In this document: positions 26,336-35,863 of the stretch, piece after piece
Layout: each line of letters begins with the position of its first letter
How positions within the stretch are numbered: the first letter of the stretch is position 1
Source: Saprospiraceae bacterium
Lineage (GTDB): Bacteria > Bacteroidota > Bacteroidia > Chitinophagales > Saprospiraceae
Direction of reading: 5' to 3'
Assembly (NCBI GenBank): GCA_027080725.1
Contig: JALWRC010000079.1
Coordinates: 1-47,335 of the forward strand
DNA length: 47,335 nt
Notes under the pieces: generated by a model
The model's input: the letters and a program-made list of their open reading frames with translations, nothing else
The model's database searches: none
Told to the model about the DNA's origin: nothing
Translations under genes and position numbers: made by a program

Positions 26336-27883
26336 ATGAATATTAACGCGCATCGCTATCAAGGCCGGTTCTTCGAATGGTTAGTCATTATTTCGTGCCT
26401 ATTGTGCGTACAGTCCGGTTCGATAATTCTCGCACAAAATCCAGATTTATTTCCATGCGGCACCCCGGTCACCAAAGACCCATGGCGGCAACAATACTTG
26501 CTCCATCAATTAAAATTCAGGACTCCTGCCGGAGAGCTCCTACAAATTCCATTGAAGATTCATTTGGTAGGGAGTGATGAGGGGCATGGTTTTTATTCCT
26601 ACTTGAAGTTGATGTCTGCCCTTTGCCAGTTGAACAATGACTATTTGGATGCAGGCATACAATTCTTCATTTTTGAGGACATCGATTACATATACAATTC
26701 AGCATGGAACAATCATGAGACGGTGCTCGAAGGAGCGGACATGATGTTCCGAAATAACGACCCTAGAGCGATCAATTGCTACATTGCATCGAGTGCGGCC
26801 GGCAATTGTGGCTATAATTTACCCTACGCCGGTGTCATTCTTGCCAAGTCCTGTGTCAGCGGACACACCTGGGCGCATGAATTGGGACACAATCTCTCTC
26901 TTCAGCACCCTTTTCTCGGGTGGGAAGGCAAAACCTACAGTTACGATAATCCAACGCCTAAGACCGTCACCTACGATTATACCCTGTTTAAGGACAGCTT
27001 GATAACCGATACAACTATCATTGACACGGCGTATGTCGAGTTGGTAGATGGCAGTAACTGCACCTCTGCTGCTGACCGCATTTGCGACACCCCCCCGGAT
27101 TATCTATCCTCCCGTTGGCAATGTGACGAAAATAGCAAAAGTACTGTTTTGCAGAAAGACTTTAACGGGGAAGAGTTTTACTCCGATGGGACGCTGTTTA
27201 TGTCATACTCCAGTGATGAATGCCAAACGCGATTTACTCCCGGAGAAATAGACCTAATGCGTGCCACCATCCTGCACAAAAAGACTTTTTTGTTAGATGT
27301 AATGCCACCTGTATATAAAGAGGTCGCCGATGTCAATCAACTCGGTTTTCCCTCCCATGAAGAAGAGGTCCCATTCGACAAGGTTTCACTTCATTGGGAA
27401 CCAGTTGCAGGTGCTGTAAAATATGTTGTTCAGGTAAGCCTGAATAAGTCTTTTACCCGGATTAAATATCAGGGGATAACAGACACCTCTGTCATCACAT
27501 TCGGGCTAAAAACTCCAAGAGCTTACTACTGGAGAGTGTTTGCCTTTGGTCGCACTGACTATTGTAGTTCGGCATCCCCACGAGGACAGTTTGTGGCTAT
27601 AGATCCTGTGTCCACCAATTCTCCCGGTAATGATGTGGTTCACTTTCATCTACACCGTGGGAGCGATGGAAGAATGACACTCCGGATTGCTCCATTTCAT
27701 GCTTACAGGCTAACCATCGATCAGTACACTGTCACCGGCGACTGCACTTCACACCCAATTTGCGTACACCCAAAGTCTACAGAACAAACCGTCAAACTAT
27801 CCTCCATTCCGGGTCTAAACATCGTTGTAGCCAAAAATAGCCAGCAGCAATTAATATTTAAGAAAATTTATTTCAATCAGTAA
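26336..27883 (+). CDS. Secreted M43-type metalloprotease (array member 2)
   Basis: The 515-residue product has a signal peptide (hydrophobic about 14-33, ending ILAQ). The zinc motif is HELGHNLSLQH (His181, Glu182, His185, His191), followed by PFLGWEG, CDTPPDY and LFMSYSSDECQTRFTPGE, the Met-turn area. A fibronectin-like domain carries the phrase RAYYWRVFAFG. The C-terminus (ending IVVAKNSQQQLIFKKIYFNQ) is only weakly like a T9SS domain, so export mode is less certain than for its neighbours. The extra residues at the start before the hydrophobic core (MNINAHRYQGRFFEW) are unusually long; a later start is possible but no better Met exists. It is co-oriented and 14 bases from member 1 and 23 bases from member 3. 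Confidence 0.87.
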   Translation: MNINAHRYQGRFFEWLVIISCLLCVQSGSIILAQNPDLFPCGTPVTKDPWRQQYLLHQLKFRTPAGELLQIPLKIHLVGSDEGHGFYSYLKLMSALCQLNNDYLDAGIQFFIFEDIDYIYNSAWNNHETVLEGADMMFRNNDPRAINCYIASSAAGNCGYNLPYAGVILAKSCVSGHTWAHELGHNLSLQHPFLGWEGKTYSYDNPTPKTVTYDYTLFKDSLITDTTIIDTAYVELVDGSNCTSAADRICDTPPDYLSSRWQCDENSKSTVLQKDFNGEEFYSDGTLFMSYSSDECQTRFTPGEIDLMRATILHKKTFLLDVMPPVYKEVADVNQLGFPSHEEEVPFDKVSLHWEPVAGAVKYVVQVSLNKSFTRIKYQGITDTSVITFGLKTPRAYYWRVFAFGRTDYCSSASPRGQFVAIDPVSTNSPGNDVVHFHLHRGSDGRMTLRIAPFHAYRLTIDQYTVTGDCTSHPICVHPKSTEQTVKLSSIPGLNIVVAKNSQQQLIFKKIYFNQ

Positions 27884-27906
27884 CCTCGTACCACATAGTT
27901 TCTCTT

Positions 27907-29370
27907 ATGAAAAAAATCCATGCATTTCTCTTTTTTACTTTGTGTATCCTCTCAACTATTCCCGCAAAAGCCCAACACTCCCAGGGTTATTGTGGTACAC
28001 AGGGGACGGATATGAAATGGTTGAATCACTATGTTCAGCACCGCAATTTGTACAATCCGGAATGGGGGACGATAATGTATCTGCCGCTACAGGTGCATCT
28101 CGTTGCAGACAGCATGGGAAAAAGACGAATGTCTATCCCAACAATTTTGCAAACACTGCACAAGGTAAATCAAGATATGCAACAAGCCGAAATCCGGTTT
28201 TACCTCTATCGGGATTTCGACAATATTGACAATACTACTTGGTTCAACCATGATTATTCAGGGGGAGCACAAATGATGCGTATCAATAATATACGTAGCG
28301 CTGTCAATGTTTACACAGTGGGTTCTCCCGCCGGTAACTGCGGCTATTACCTTCCTGGCCAAGATGCTGTCGCTTTGTCCAATAGTTGTTCCGGAGCCAA
28401 CAGCTCGACTTTAACCCATGAGTTGGGCCACTTGCTCAGCCTGCCTCATACTTTTTTTGGATGTGAAGGTGTGCGTTACAATCCGAATGAGCCACTATCT
28501 GTCTTCAAATCTAAGATCAGAGGCACACTGGAAAAAGTAGATGGGAGTAATTGCAGCTTTGCAGCAGACCGCTTTTGCGATACGGAGCCCGACTACCTCT
28601 CCTACCGCTGGACTTGCAATGGGGATGGCCGAAGCAGCGTATTACTCAAAGACGAGAACAATCAGACTTTTCGAGCAAACGGAACACTTTTTATGTCTTA
28701 TGCCAATGATGCATGTGCTACCCGCTTTAGCGACGAACAGATAGAAGCTATGCGGGCCAATATTTCAAGCCGGAGAGGACAACTGGTCGCTCAAAGTCTC
28801 CCCCAGGGAGAAATTACTTCTAATGTCACCGGCCTACTATTGCCCGAAGACAACAAAGTACAAACGATGCGTCCCGCAGTCGCCTGGGAACCCGTCCAAA
28901 ATGCCACACGATACTACGTCAAAGTATCCAAACGAAAATCTTTTGGAGGAGCACCGATATTCAAAGGCATTGTAAAGAAAAATGAAATCCAACTCCCGGA
29001 CTTAAAACCCGGAAGGACCTATTACATCAAGATATACCCATACAATTTTGTTAGCTTTGGAGCGGGATTTTCTCCTACATTCTCCTTTCAGACCGAGAGC
29101 TTGGCATCCACCGGTAGTCCGAAGTCCCTTGCGGTGAAACTTTCTTCTAACCTTATCGCCAGAGGAGCAACACTCCAACTCTTTTTCGACAATACCACCT
29201 CGAAAGATATATCGCTTTATGACCTCAGCGGCAAGCGGTTATTTCAAACACATGTCCTTGGAAGAAGAACTATTTCCCTACCCATGACTTGGCCAGAAGG
29301 CAATTATTTCCTAAGGATTATGTATCCTGGATCCGGGCCCATCCATACCCGCAGGATTACCGTGTATTAA
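27907..29370 (+). CDS. Secreted M43-type metalloprotease with T9SS sorting domain (array member 3)
   Basis: The 487-residue product has a clear signal peptide (MKKIHAFLFFTLCILSTIPAKA, cleaved before QHS). The zinc motif is HELGHLLSLPH (His171, Glu172, His175, His181), followed by TFFGCEG, CDTEPDY and LFMSYANDACATRFSDE. The region VDGSNCSFAADRFCDT is nearly shared with member 2, so the two are close paralogs. A fibronectin-like domain (RTYYIKIYPYN) and a sorting domain (ISLYDLSGKRLFQ, EGNYFLRIMY) follow. Differences between members lie mostly in the prodomain and in the loops around the active site, which is where substrate selection would be changed. Confidence 0.9.
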   Translation: MKKIHAFLFFTLCILSTIPAKAQHSQGYCGTQGTDMKWLNHYVQHRNLYNPEWGTIMYLPLQVHLVADSMGKRRMSIPTILQTLHKVNQDMQQAEIRFYLYRDFDNIDNTTWFNHDYSGGAQMMRINNIRSAVNVYTVGSPAGNCGYYLPGQDAVALSNSCSGANSSTLTHELGHLLSLPHTFFGCEGVRYNPNEPLSVFKSKIRGTLEKVDGSNCSFAADRFCDTEPDYLSYRWTCNGDGRSSVLLKDENNQTFRANGTLFMSYANDACATRFSDEQIEAMRANISSRRGQLVAQSLPQGEITSNVTGLLLPEDNKVQTMRPAVAWEPVQNATRYYVKVSKRKSFGGAPIFKGIVKKNEIQLPDLKPGRTYYIKIYPYNFVSFGAGFSPTFSFQTESLASTGSPKSLAVKLSSNLIARGATLQLFFDNTTSKDISLYDLSGKRLFQTHVLGRRTISLPMTWPEGNYFLRIMYPGSGPIHTRRITVY

Positions 29371-29471
29371 TAAGGACGCGCTAATTGGTGGATGATGATA
29401 TTAAAATTAAGAGAACAAAGACCATTTGTGGAGAATGGTTGTATGAAGCGTCTGCAAGCCACCTAAGGAGA

Positions 29472-29491
29472 TGTATGTTACAAACTGCACT
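29472..29491. repeat. Diverged copy of the ATTACAAAATGCACT motif
   Basis: The 20 bases match the motif at 40661-40680 at 17 positions (GTTACAAACTGCACT against ATTACAAAATGCACT at the core). With three mismatches it is a weak member of the family and could be chance. Confidence 0.3.
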
Positions 29492-29684
29492 GCTGAATCA
29501 CGTTACAAATTTATTTGAAACACTCACTGGATGCTGAGAGCAAAGGCATGATCTAAGCACCTGGTAATCCCGTAGAATACATGGAATGGTATAAAGAGCA
29601 TTAGCTCCGGTCGGAAGAGGCATGCGAAATAGGTGGGCTGCGGCACGTTCTTCAACGAAAATCCCGATCTTACAATGACACAAT

Positions 29685-29729
29685 ATCATAAAAAGGGAAG
29701 CACCTCTCCGGCACCTCCCTTTTTATGAT
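29685..29729. terminator. Bidirectional terminator between the protease array and the lipoprotein gene
   Basis: ATCATAAAAAGGGA (29685-29698) and TCCCTTTTTATGAT (29716-29729) are a perfect 14-bp inverted repeat, with a T tract inside each arm. It lies between convergent genes ending at 29370 and 29754 and close to the lipoprotein stop. Confidence 0.88.
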
Positions 29730-29753
29730 GAATAGAAAGAGAATAATCGCAAA

Positions 29754-30908
29754 TTACCCCTTAATATCCAATTTGTAATTATCCAGATTATCTGTATCCG
29801 TAGCATTAACCTCCGCGACTTTAACAACGAAATAGTCGCTATCTACTTTCACGAAGAAAATCATCCCGGCAGAAAGTACCGGTGTCTCCGTAACAGTAGT
29901 TCCAGCATTGAACATAGCCTCGATTTGAGCACTGGACTGAATGCCTTCAAAGGTCACTCCTGCATCTGCCATTACCATCTGAGAAGTACCTACAGCTGTT
30001 ATCTTTTGAATCCATTTACCATTGACATCAATACCGGCATCTTTGATATCTTTGGTCGAGCTACTAGAGCTTACGGTTGTGAAGGTATTGAGATCGACAC
30101 TTCCCTTTTTAGGCCCGCTCGCATTCCACATTATTACACCCGAGGTATCTTTTAACCCTCCTCCCAAGATGGCCGTCAAATCAACGGAAGCGGAGTTTCC
30201 ACTGTCGTCGTTAACGGTTACTTTAAAGTTATTCGTTCCCGGATTCTTTGCTCTCACCCAGAATGATTTTTCAAACCCATTCAAATCATCGCCTGAAAGG
30301 GTCATGGGGTTATCGCTAAAGTTGGTACTCGACTCTCCCCAGTACAGGTCATCGACAGAAACACTATTGCCGTTTCCATCGGTAACAGCAAGGGTAGTAA
30401 GGGTGCTTCCTCCGGAAGCTTTAAGGGTAAACATCACTTTTACAGGTGGCAAATCGCCAAGTGTTACAGTGTTTGTACCGTTTATCACTTCGAGTTTGAG
30501 GTCTTCAGCAATGACGTCCACAGAAAAGGTTTCATTATCTGTATTCCCGTTGTCATCGGTAAGGACCACCTCGTAGGAAGCAGAACCACTGTCGTGCGCT
30601 TTGATACCGACATTGTATGTAAATCCATCTTTGTCAGCACCTGAGGCCAAGTGCGTGCCGGATGCCACATCACCGGATAGTCTTGATGCGTCAATGACCT
30701 GACCATCCTGTAAGAATTGTAGTGTTTTCAATTGTGCGGTTCCTTTGGTCCCCTTGATGGTGAGATTCATCGTCTCACCGGCATTTACGGCGGCAGTAGG
30801 AGCACCGGTGACCGCTACAACCGGGTCTAAGTCAGCCCCACAAGAAGCCAACATGATGCCTGCTATCAGAACGATGAATAATTTTGACAAAAAAGATACT
30901 TTTCTCAT
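29754..30908 (-). CDS. Surface lipoprotein with Ig-like/cadherin-like repeats
   Basis: The 384-residue product begins MRKVSFLSKLFIVLIAGIML and then has the lipobox LASC (Cys about residue 22), so it is lipid-anchored; the following GAD may influence membrane sorting. The frame is open to 30950, but 30908 gives the natural signal peptide and lies behind the -7 box at 30948-30955. Two or three Ig-like repeats follow, each with an Asp-rich 'DDNGNTDNETFSVDV' or 'DDSGNSASVDLTA' ending and a sentence such as NLTIKGTKG or TYNVGIKAHDSG. The last third (about 280-384) is an unrelated beta-rich region. It is a candidate adhesin or polymer-binding protein. It is divergent from the 1385-residue CHU_C protein, with about 280 bases between starts. 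Confidence 0.82.
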   Translation of the reverse strand: MRKVSFLSKLFIVLIAGIMLASCGADLDPVVAVTGAPTAAVNAGETMNLTIKGTKGTAQLKTLQFLQDGQVIDASRLSGDVASGTHLASGADKDGFTYNVGIKAHDSGSASYEVVLTDDNGNTDNETFSVDVIAEDLKLEVINGTNTVTLGDLPPVKVMFTLKASGGSTLTTLAVTDGNGNSVSVDDLYWGESSTNFSDNPMTLSGDDLNGFEKSFWVRAKNPGTNNFKVTVNDDSGNSASVDLTAILGGGLKDTSGVIMWNASGPKKGSVDLNTFTTVSSSSSTKDIKDAGIDVNGKWIQKITAVGTSQMVMADAGVTFEGIQSSAQIEAMFNAGTTVTETPVLSAGMIFFVKVDSDYFVVKVAEVNATDTDNLDNYKLDIKG

Positions 30909-30947
30909 AATTCGTAATATTTTGTAAGTAATTAATATTCTTAAACG

Positions 30948-30955
30948 CAAAGATA
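30948..30955 (-). promoter_or_regulatory. -7 box of the Ig-like lipoprotein gene
   Basis: The plus strand reads CAAAGATA, or TATCTTTG on the coding strand, 40 bases before the preferred start at 30908. It lies inside the ORF extension up to 30950, which argues against that longer start. Confidence 0.5.
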
Positions 30956-31135
30956 CGTGCTATTCAACAGATTTCATTTACTTTCATAAGCCGATTAACA
31001 ACACTTTAACATTATTTCTAATAAAATGTTTACGCTTACAAATTCGTATGTTGCGACAGCCGGCAGGTCTGTTAAAATGGGACTCTCTCTTAAGAAACAA
31101 AACGATTTGTCAAATTAAAAATTGTGCAGATTCTT

Positions 31136-31143
31136 TATATTTG
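31136..31143 (+). promoter_or_regulatory. -7 box of the CHU_C protein gene
   Basis: TATATTTG fits TAnnTTTG and is 45 bases ahead of the preferred start at 31189. It lies downstream of the alternative ATG at 31048, so that ATG could not be on this transcript. Confidence 0.5.
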
Positions 31144-31188
31144 CTACCTTGTGGGCTTATTTTAAAAATAATCCCAATTTTCTTCAGT

Positions 31189-34100
31189 ATGCGATTGACT
31201 ATTTTGTTTTGCTTGGGTCTTTTTTCTCATTTAACATATTCACAATCCCATTCCCATTCTAAAATTCAACATCGCACCACTACCTGTAATCTTCAGGTAG
31301 ATGCCGGCGAAGACATCGTACTTTGTAATGGCAACCCCGGGCAGTTGAGCGGCTCCGCCGGTGGCAACTATACCAGTCTCGAATGGACTCCTGCCACTGG
31401 ACTGAGTGATCCGACTATCTTCGATCCAATAGTAGACGTCAGCAGTCAAACCGTCTACACGCTCACTGTAATGGGAATCGGAGATAACGTCATCGAAAAC
31501 GGGGATTTTGAAACGGGAGACATTAATCCCGCATCATCGAGCTTATCCTATTACGACCCCAATACCTTCTACGCCGGCCCGCAAGGCACCTATACCGTTA
31601 CGAGCGTGTTTCAAGTCACCGGCGTACCCAATATTTGCGACCCGCATGGAGGAAATAATATGATGGTCGTACATGGCGGATCCCCGAATATGTGGTGTCA
31701 AACCGTCAGCGTCGAGCCCCATACGGACTATAAATTTTCAGGATGGTTTATGGGGACGGATTTTCTTGGCCTCATCCAAACAACAGATGTCGATGTTAAA
31801 ATTAACGGTCAATCCATAGGGGGGACCGGTTCCAATAGTATCTGCACCTGGGTTCAAGTAAAGGCTACTTGGAATTCCGGTACGGCGACTTCTGCGACTA
31901 TCTGTATTGACGGCAATGGAGATAACAGTTCGTGGACTGCGATCGATGATTTGGAGTTGGTCGAGTGCTGTGTCGAGAAAGACCAAGTCACTGTCCGTGT
32001 TGAAACGGTGGAAGCCGATATCCCTTTTGGAGGGGTGTTAACCTGCCTAAATCCCACTCTCCAACTCGATGGCAAGCGCCTTTCGAAAGGGCCCATCCAG
32101 TATTACGAGTGGGACACTCCGGACGGAGAGATCGTCGAAGGGGCTAGTCGCCCTGTGGTCACTATATCTAAAAAAGGGACCTACAACTTGACCGTTACCG
32201 GACAACTGGGTTGTACTGCCGAAGCCTCCATCTTGGTAGAAGGGAATACCGAGCCACCACCCCTCGACGTAGGGGCAACACCGCTCACGTGCCTTTCCGA
32301 TAGTGCCCGGATTATCTCCAAATCAATGGGAGATGGACTGGTGTATTCCTGGACTGGACCGGACAGCTTTAAGTCCTCGAAACCCATTGACACCGTACAA
32401 AAAGCAGGAAAATATTATATCCGTATTAAAGACAACTATTTTTGCGAAAACGAAGACAGTGTCATTGTAGTGGACTTGAGGACAAATAAATCCTACGATA
32501 TCGCCATCGATTCGCTGAATTGTGAGCGGGATTCCGCCACGGTTTTCATCCTTAACGACTCCATCATCACGGAATACCACTGGATGAATGATCAAAAGAC
32601 AGAAAAGGATACCAACCAATTTACAGTCAGAGATACCGGTATCATCTATGCTGCGTTCAAAGACAAATACGGATGTGAATGGGAAGACACGATTCATATC
32701 GAAGGGGACTTGTCTCTCCCCAACCTCGTCCTGACAGGGGACTCCATCACATGCACTCAACCGGAAGCGACCCTCACCGCCAGCTCTGATTCTGTCATCA
32801 TAGAATACCAATGGCAATACCCGGACGGGAGTACTGCTTCGGGCGCTTCCGTCACGACTCAGCAACCCGGGTGGCATTATGTCACCATTACTCCCACCCA
32901 TGGATGTCCTCGGGAGGATTCTATTTTCGTCCGGCAAATCGGCGAAATCCCTACCCTCTCGATACAAGGAGATACCATCACGTGTTCTAAGACTTCCGTC
33001 ACCTTGACCGCCCAAACCAACCAACCCACTGCAATACCCATTTGGACAGGGCCCGGGATTGTCCGTGCTAATGGTCTTCAGGCCACTGTCGACCAATCGG
33101 GCACTTACACATTGACGTTGACTACCTCTGAAGGATGCTCCCGGAGTATGGATTATACGGTCATCGCGGATACGATTCCCCCGATGGCTAGGATTGAAGG
33201 GGATTCGATAGTCAACTGTATCAGTCCCTCTGTACGACTTGCGCCAACCGTCTCCCCCAATACACCCTATCAGTGGACCGTTCCTCCCACTATAGTATAT
33301 GACAGGGACACGGTGATTACCGATGTAGAGGGGTGGCATTACCTCACTGCTACCGGTAAAAATGGGTGCATTACCAAAGACAGTATTTACATCTCCGTGG
33401 ACACGACTCGCCCCGGATTTGTATTGGGGAAGGAGGACTATACCTGTAGAACAACGACCGCAAAAACATGGGCCGTACCGGACAAAAAGGGCTCGTATTA
33501 TTGGAAATTGCCCGGTGAATCCGCATATCAATCCGGGGATACTTTGAAGAGCGTGACAGACTCGGGTTGGGTCTATTTCAAAGAGATTCTCAAGAATGGC
33601 TGTGCCCGGGAAGACTCGATTTTCGTCCGGGTGGACACCCTTGCCCCCTCATTTATCGCCGGGGATGACACGCTTGAATGTGGCGTCGAGGATCTCACCC
33701 TCCGCCTTCAGGTTGTTGGGGAGTATGAAATGGTAAAGTGGACGGGGCCCAATGGCTTTTCGTCCAACGCCCTTAACCCCGTCGTGCATCAAGGAGGAGA
33801 CTACGTCGCTACCATAGCGGGCAAAAACGGGTGTGTCTCCCTTGCAAACGTCCATATCGAGCAAGTGGGGGAAATACCCGACATTGCGATTACCAAGGCA
33901 GACACCATAGACTGCAACCACCCGACAGTCACTTTATCCCCTCAGTCCACCATTTCAAGCCTATCCTTCGACTGGACCTTTCCGGATGGCTCCCACTCGG
34001 CGGATAACGCCCCCACGGTAAGCGATTCGGGTTGGTACCTGTTGACCGTTAAAACCCCGGAAGGGTGCACCAACACCACCAAAGTGTATGTCGCCTTAGA

Positions 34101-35346
34101 CCAATCAAAACCCGCGGTTGACTGGGAGGTTGCTACACTTACCTGTGACTCCTCTTTAGAGGTCATTCACCCGAAGGGGATGGTCGCAGGACTGAGTTTC
34201 CGGTGGGAAGGTCCCAACGATTTCATATCAGACCAGCCTGTACCAAGCAATATCGTCGACCAAGGGTGGTACACTGTCCGCTACTTTGGAAAGAATGGGT
34301 GTATTCAAGTGGATTCGCTGCTCGTAACCGCCAATCGTATTCCGCCGGACCTGCAAGTAACCGATGACACCCTTGACTGTGTCAACAAAACGGCCGTACT
34401 CACCTTTAATTCTTCGAAGAATAATCTCCTCGTGCAGTGGAAAGACCAAACGGGGCAATTGCTCTCCACCGACCAGCAATTATCCGTCAGGGATAGCGGT
34501 ATTTATACCGTCATCGTCCGGGATCCGGCCAACCAATGCACCAACATCGCACGCATAACGGTCCTGCCTCCAAATGAAATCAAAGCCGTCAGCATCGATG
34601 AAATGCAAGACTGCACGGACCCCAATACTCTACTCGAAATCTCTGATGTGCAAGGGGGAACGGCTCCGTATGAATATGCCTTCGACAATGGAGCATTTCA
34701 AGGCTCCAACCGGTGGAACACCCACGCCGGAACATGGAAAATTCAGGTACGCGACGCCAAGGGATGCTCCTACGAAGAAGTGGTTACCATCGACAGCTTA
34801 ATCCGGCTGGCGGCCGGCATCATAGCAGAAATCGAACTCCTAAAAGGGTCAGGCAAAAAAGTCACCGTCACCACCAATCGGCAACCGAACGAAATTTTGA
34901 CCTATTCCTGGGACCCCACGGATGGACTGAGTTGCTCCGATTGTCCCGATCCTACAGTGGCCCCGAAAACTAATACGACCTATACCATCATTGTCGAGGA
35001 CATCTTCGGATGTATGGACACGATATCATTGCGGGTATTGGTCAAAACCTCCGATAAAGTATATGTCCCCAACACCTTCAATCCGGCCTCGGGTGGTATT
35101 AACGGTCGCTTCAAGGTTTTTCTTCCGGAAGGAACAGATGCCCGGCTCTTAAGTATGAAAATATTCGACCGTTGGGGCGAATTGGTGTATGATGTGGGAG
35201 GCATAGCGGTAAGCCAGCATCAGGGATGGGATGGTTCTCATAAGGGAGACCCGCTCAATCCCGGCGTCTATGTGTATCGCATCCAACTCCGGTTGGAATC
35301 CGGAAAGGAGGTCACCCTTACAGGAGATGTGACCTTATTGCGATAG
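31189..35346 (+). CDS. Giant secreted Ig/PKD-repeat protein with gliding-motility-type CHU_C C-terminus
   Basis: The 1385-residue product starts MRLTILFCLGLFSHLTYSQ, a signal peptide. The frame extends to 31048, but those 47 residues have no signal and lie before the -7 box at 31136. The first ~100 residues are VDAGEDIVLCNG-type, then a carbohydrate-binding-like beta-sandwich (about 100-260; ENGDFETGDINPASS, ACIDGNGDNSSWTAIDDLEL-like). About ten Ig/PKD-like repeats follow, of roughly 85 residues each, with the recurring phrases C-x-x-x-x-L, Y-x-W-x-x-P-D-G and D-x-G-W-Y-x-V. The end is the CHU_C sorting region: VYVPNTFNPASGG, then LSMKIFDRWGELVYD, then NPGVYVYRIQL. It is a predicted T9SS-exported adhesin, probably anchored at the surface. 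Confidence 0.92.
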   Translation: MRLTILFCLGLFSHLTYSQSHSHSKIQHRTTTCNLQVDAGEDIVLCNGNPGQLSGSAGGNYTSLEWTPATGLSDPTIFDPIVDVSSQTVYTLTVMGIGDNVIENGDFETGDINPASSSLSYYDPNTFYAGPQGTYTVTSVFQVTGVPNICDPHGGNNMMVVHGGSPNMWCQTVSVEPHTDYKFSGWFMGTDFLGLIQTTDVDVKINGQSIGGTGSNSICTWVQVKATWNSGTATSATICIDGNGDNSSWTAIDDLELVECCVEKDQVTVRVETVEADIPFGGVLTCLNPTLQLDGKRLSKGPIQYYEWDTPDGEIVEGASRPVVTISKKGTYNLTVTGQLGCTAEASILVEGNTEPPPLDVGATPLTCLSDSARIISKSMGDGLVYSWTGPDSFKSSKPIDTVQKAGKYYIRIKDNYFCENEDSVIVVDLRTNKSYDIAIDSLNCERDSATVFILNDSIITEYHWMNDQKTEKDTNQFTVRDTGIIYAAFKDKYGCEWEDTIHIEGDLSLPNLVLTGDSITCTQPEATLTASSDSVIIEYQWQYPDGSTASGASVTTQQPGWHYVTITPTHGCPREDSIFVRQIGEIPTLSIQGDTITCSKTSVTLTAQTNQPTAIPIWTGPGIVRANGLQATVDQSGTYTLTLTTSEGCSRSMDYTVIADTIPPMARIEGDSIVNCISPSVRLAPTVSPNTPYQWTVPPTIVYDRDTVITDVEGWHYLTATGKNGCITKDSIYISVDTTRPGFVLGKEDYTCRTTTAKTWAVPDKKGSYYWKLPGESAYQSGDTLKSVTDSGWVYFKEILKNGCAREDSIFVRVDTLAPSFIAGDDTLECGVEDLTLRLQVVGEYEMVKWTGPNGFSSNALNPVVHQGGDYVATIAGKNGCVSLANVHIEQVGEIPDIAITKADTIDCNHPTVTLSPQSTISSLSFDWTFPDGSHSADNAPTVSDSGWYLLTVKTPEGCTNTTKVYVALDQSKPAVDWEVATLTCDSSLEVIHPKGMVAGLSFRWEGPNDFISDQPVPSNIVDQGWYTVRYFGKNGCIQVDSLLVTANRIPPDLQVTDDTLDCVNKTAVLTFNSSKNNLLVQWKDQTGQLLSTDQQLSVRDSGIYTVIVRDPANQCTNIARITVLPPNEIKAVSIDEMQDCTDPNTLLEISDVQGGTAPYEYAFDNGAFQGSNRWNTHAGTWKIQVRDAKGCSYEEVVTIDSLIRLAAGIIAEIELLKGSGKKVTVTTNRQPNEILTYSWDPTDGLSCSDCPDPTVAPKTNTTYTIIVEDIFGCMDTISLRVLVKTSDKVYVPNTFNPASGGINGRFKVFLPEGTDARLLSMKIFDRWGELVYDVGGIAVSQHQGWDGSHKGDPLNPGVYVYRIQLRLESGKEVTLTGDVTLLR

Positions 35347-35420
35347 TGGATGGAGGGCAAGGGTTGATGGATAGGAGTATTTATAAGGTACATTTGATTA
35401 GGGTAAAACAAATCAAAAGG

Positions 35421-35440
35421 TGTGTATAATAAAATGCACT
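35421..35440. repeat. Copy of the ATTACAAAATGCACT motif family
   Basis: The 20 bases end in AAAATGCACT and match 40661-40680 except for ATAATA in place of ATTACA (two mismatches). It lies about 70 bases after the CHU_C gene, without an obvious inverted partner nearby. Confidence 0.55.
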
Positions 35441-35506
35441 CACCCAAGACATCCGGCTCGGGGATCTTCCTTCTGCGTTCTCCGTTTCCCGATTCTATAT
35501 CATGCC

Positions 35507-35546
35507 GGAAGAACCCCACCCCTGAGCTAACAAAGGAAGACCGGGG
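35507..35546. repeat. 40-base dispersed repeat, inverted relative to 40580-40620
   Basis: The stretch matches the reverse complement of 40580-40620 at about 34 of 41 positions, with GGAAGAACC, GAGCTAAC and AGGAAGACCGGGG conserved. Both copies lie within about 90 bases of a copy of the TATTACAAAATGCACT motif, so the two are parts of one composite repeat. Confidence 0.65.
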
Positions 35547-35863
35547 GGCGGAGAAACCGTGGATAAAAACGAAAGGTTATAGAAAAAATATAAATTTAAT
35601 ATAAACTTTATTCCCCAACTCTAATATATAGTCTATTGTATTTGCAGTTCATACGCATTAAGTATTATTTTATTTGAAATTTACAGCAATTTTTAACAGT
35701 TTTTTCTTGGATAATCCAAATATATTATCGTACCTTACACCGTGTAAAGCGACACGTAACCCTATGTTTGCACACCAAAAACATATCAACACCCCTATTC
35801 CGGACGCCATTTATATCCGGATATTCAAGATATTTTCGTATCTTGGAGCTCTATTATTTTATA

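Larger units (their letters stand above)
29371..29753. other. Non-coding stretch between the protease array and the lipoprotein gene
   Basis: No gene is visible. The stretch holds a diverged half-copy of the ATTACAAAATGCACT motif family at 29472-29491 (17 of 20 bases) and the terminator at 29685-29729. The rest has no recognisable structure. Confidence 0.6.

Noticed and set aside
31048-31188. N-terminal extension of the CHU_C protein
   Set aside because: It would precede the -7 box at 31136 and place the signal peptide 47 residues from the start.
32323-33531. Minus-strand open frame of 402 codons opposite the CHU_C protein
   Set aside because: The plus-strand frame has continuous Ig/PKD repeats and a CHU_C end; the reverse frame is their mirror and has no recognisable features.
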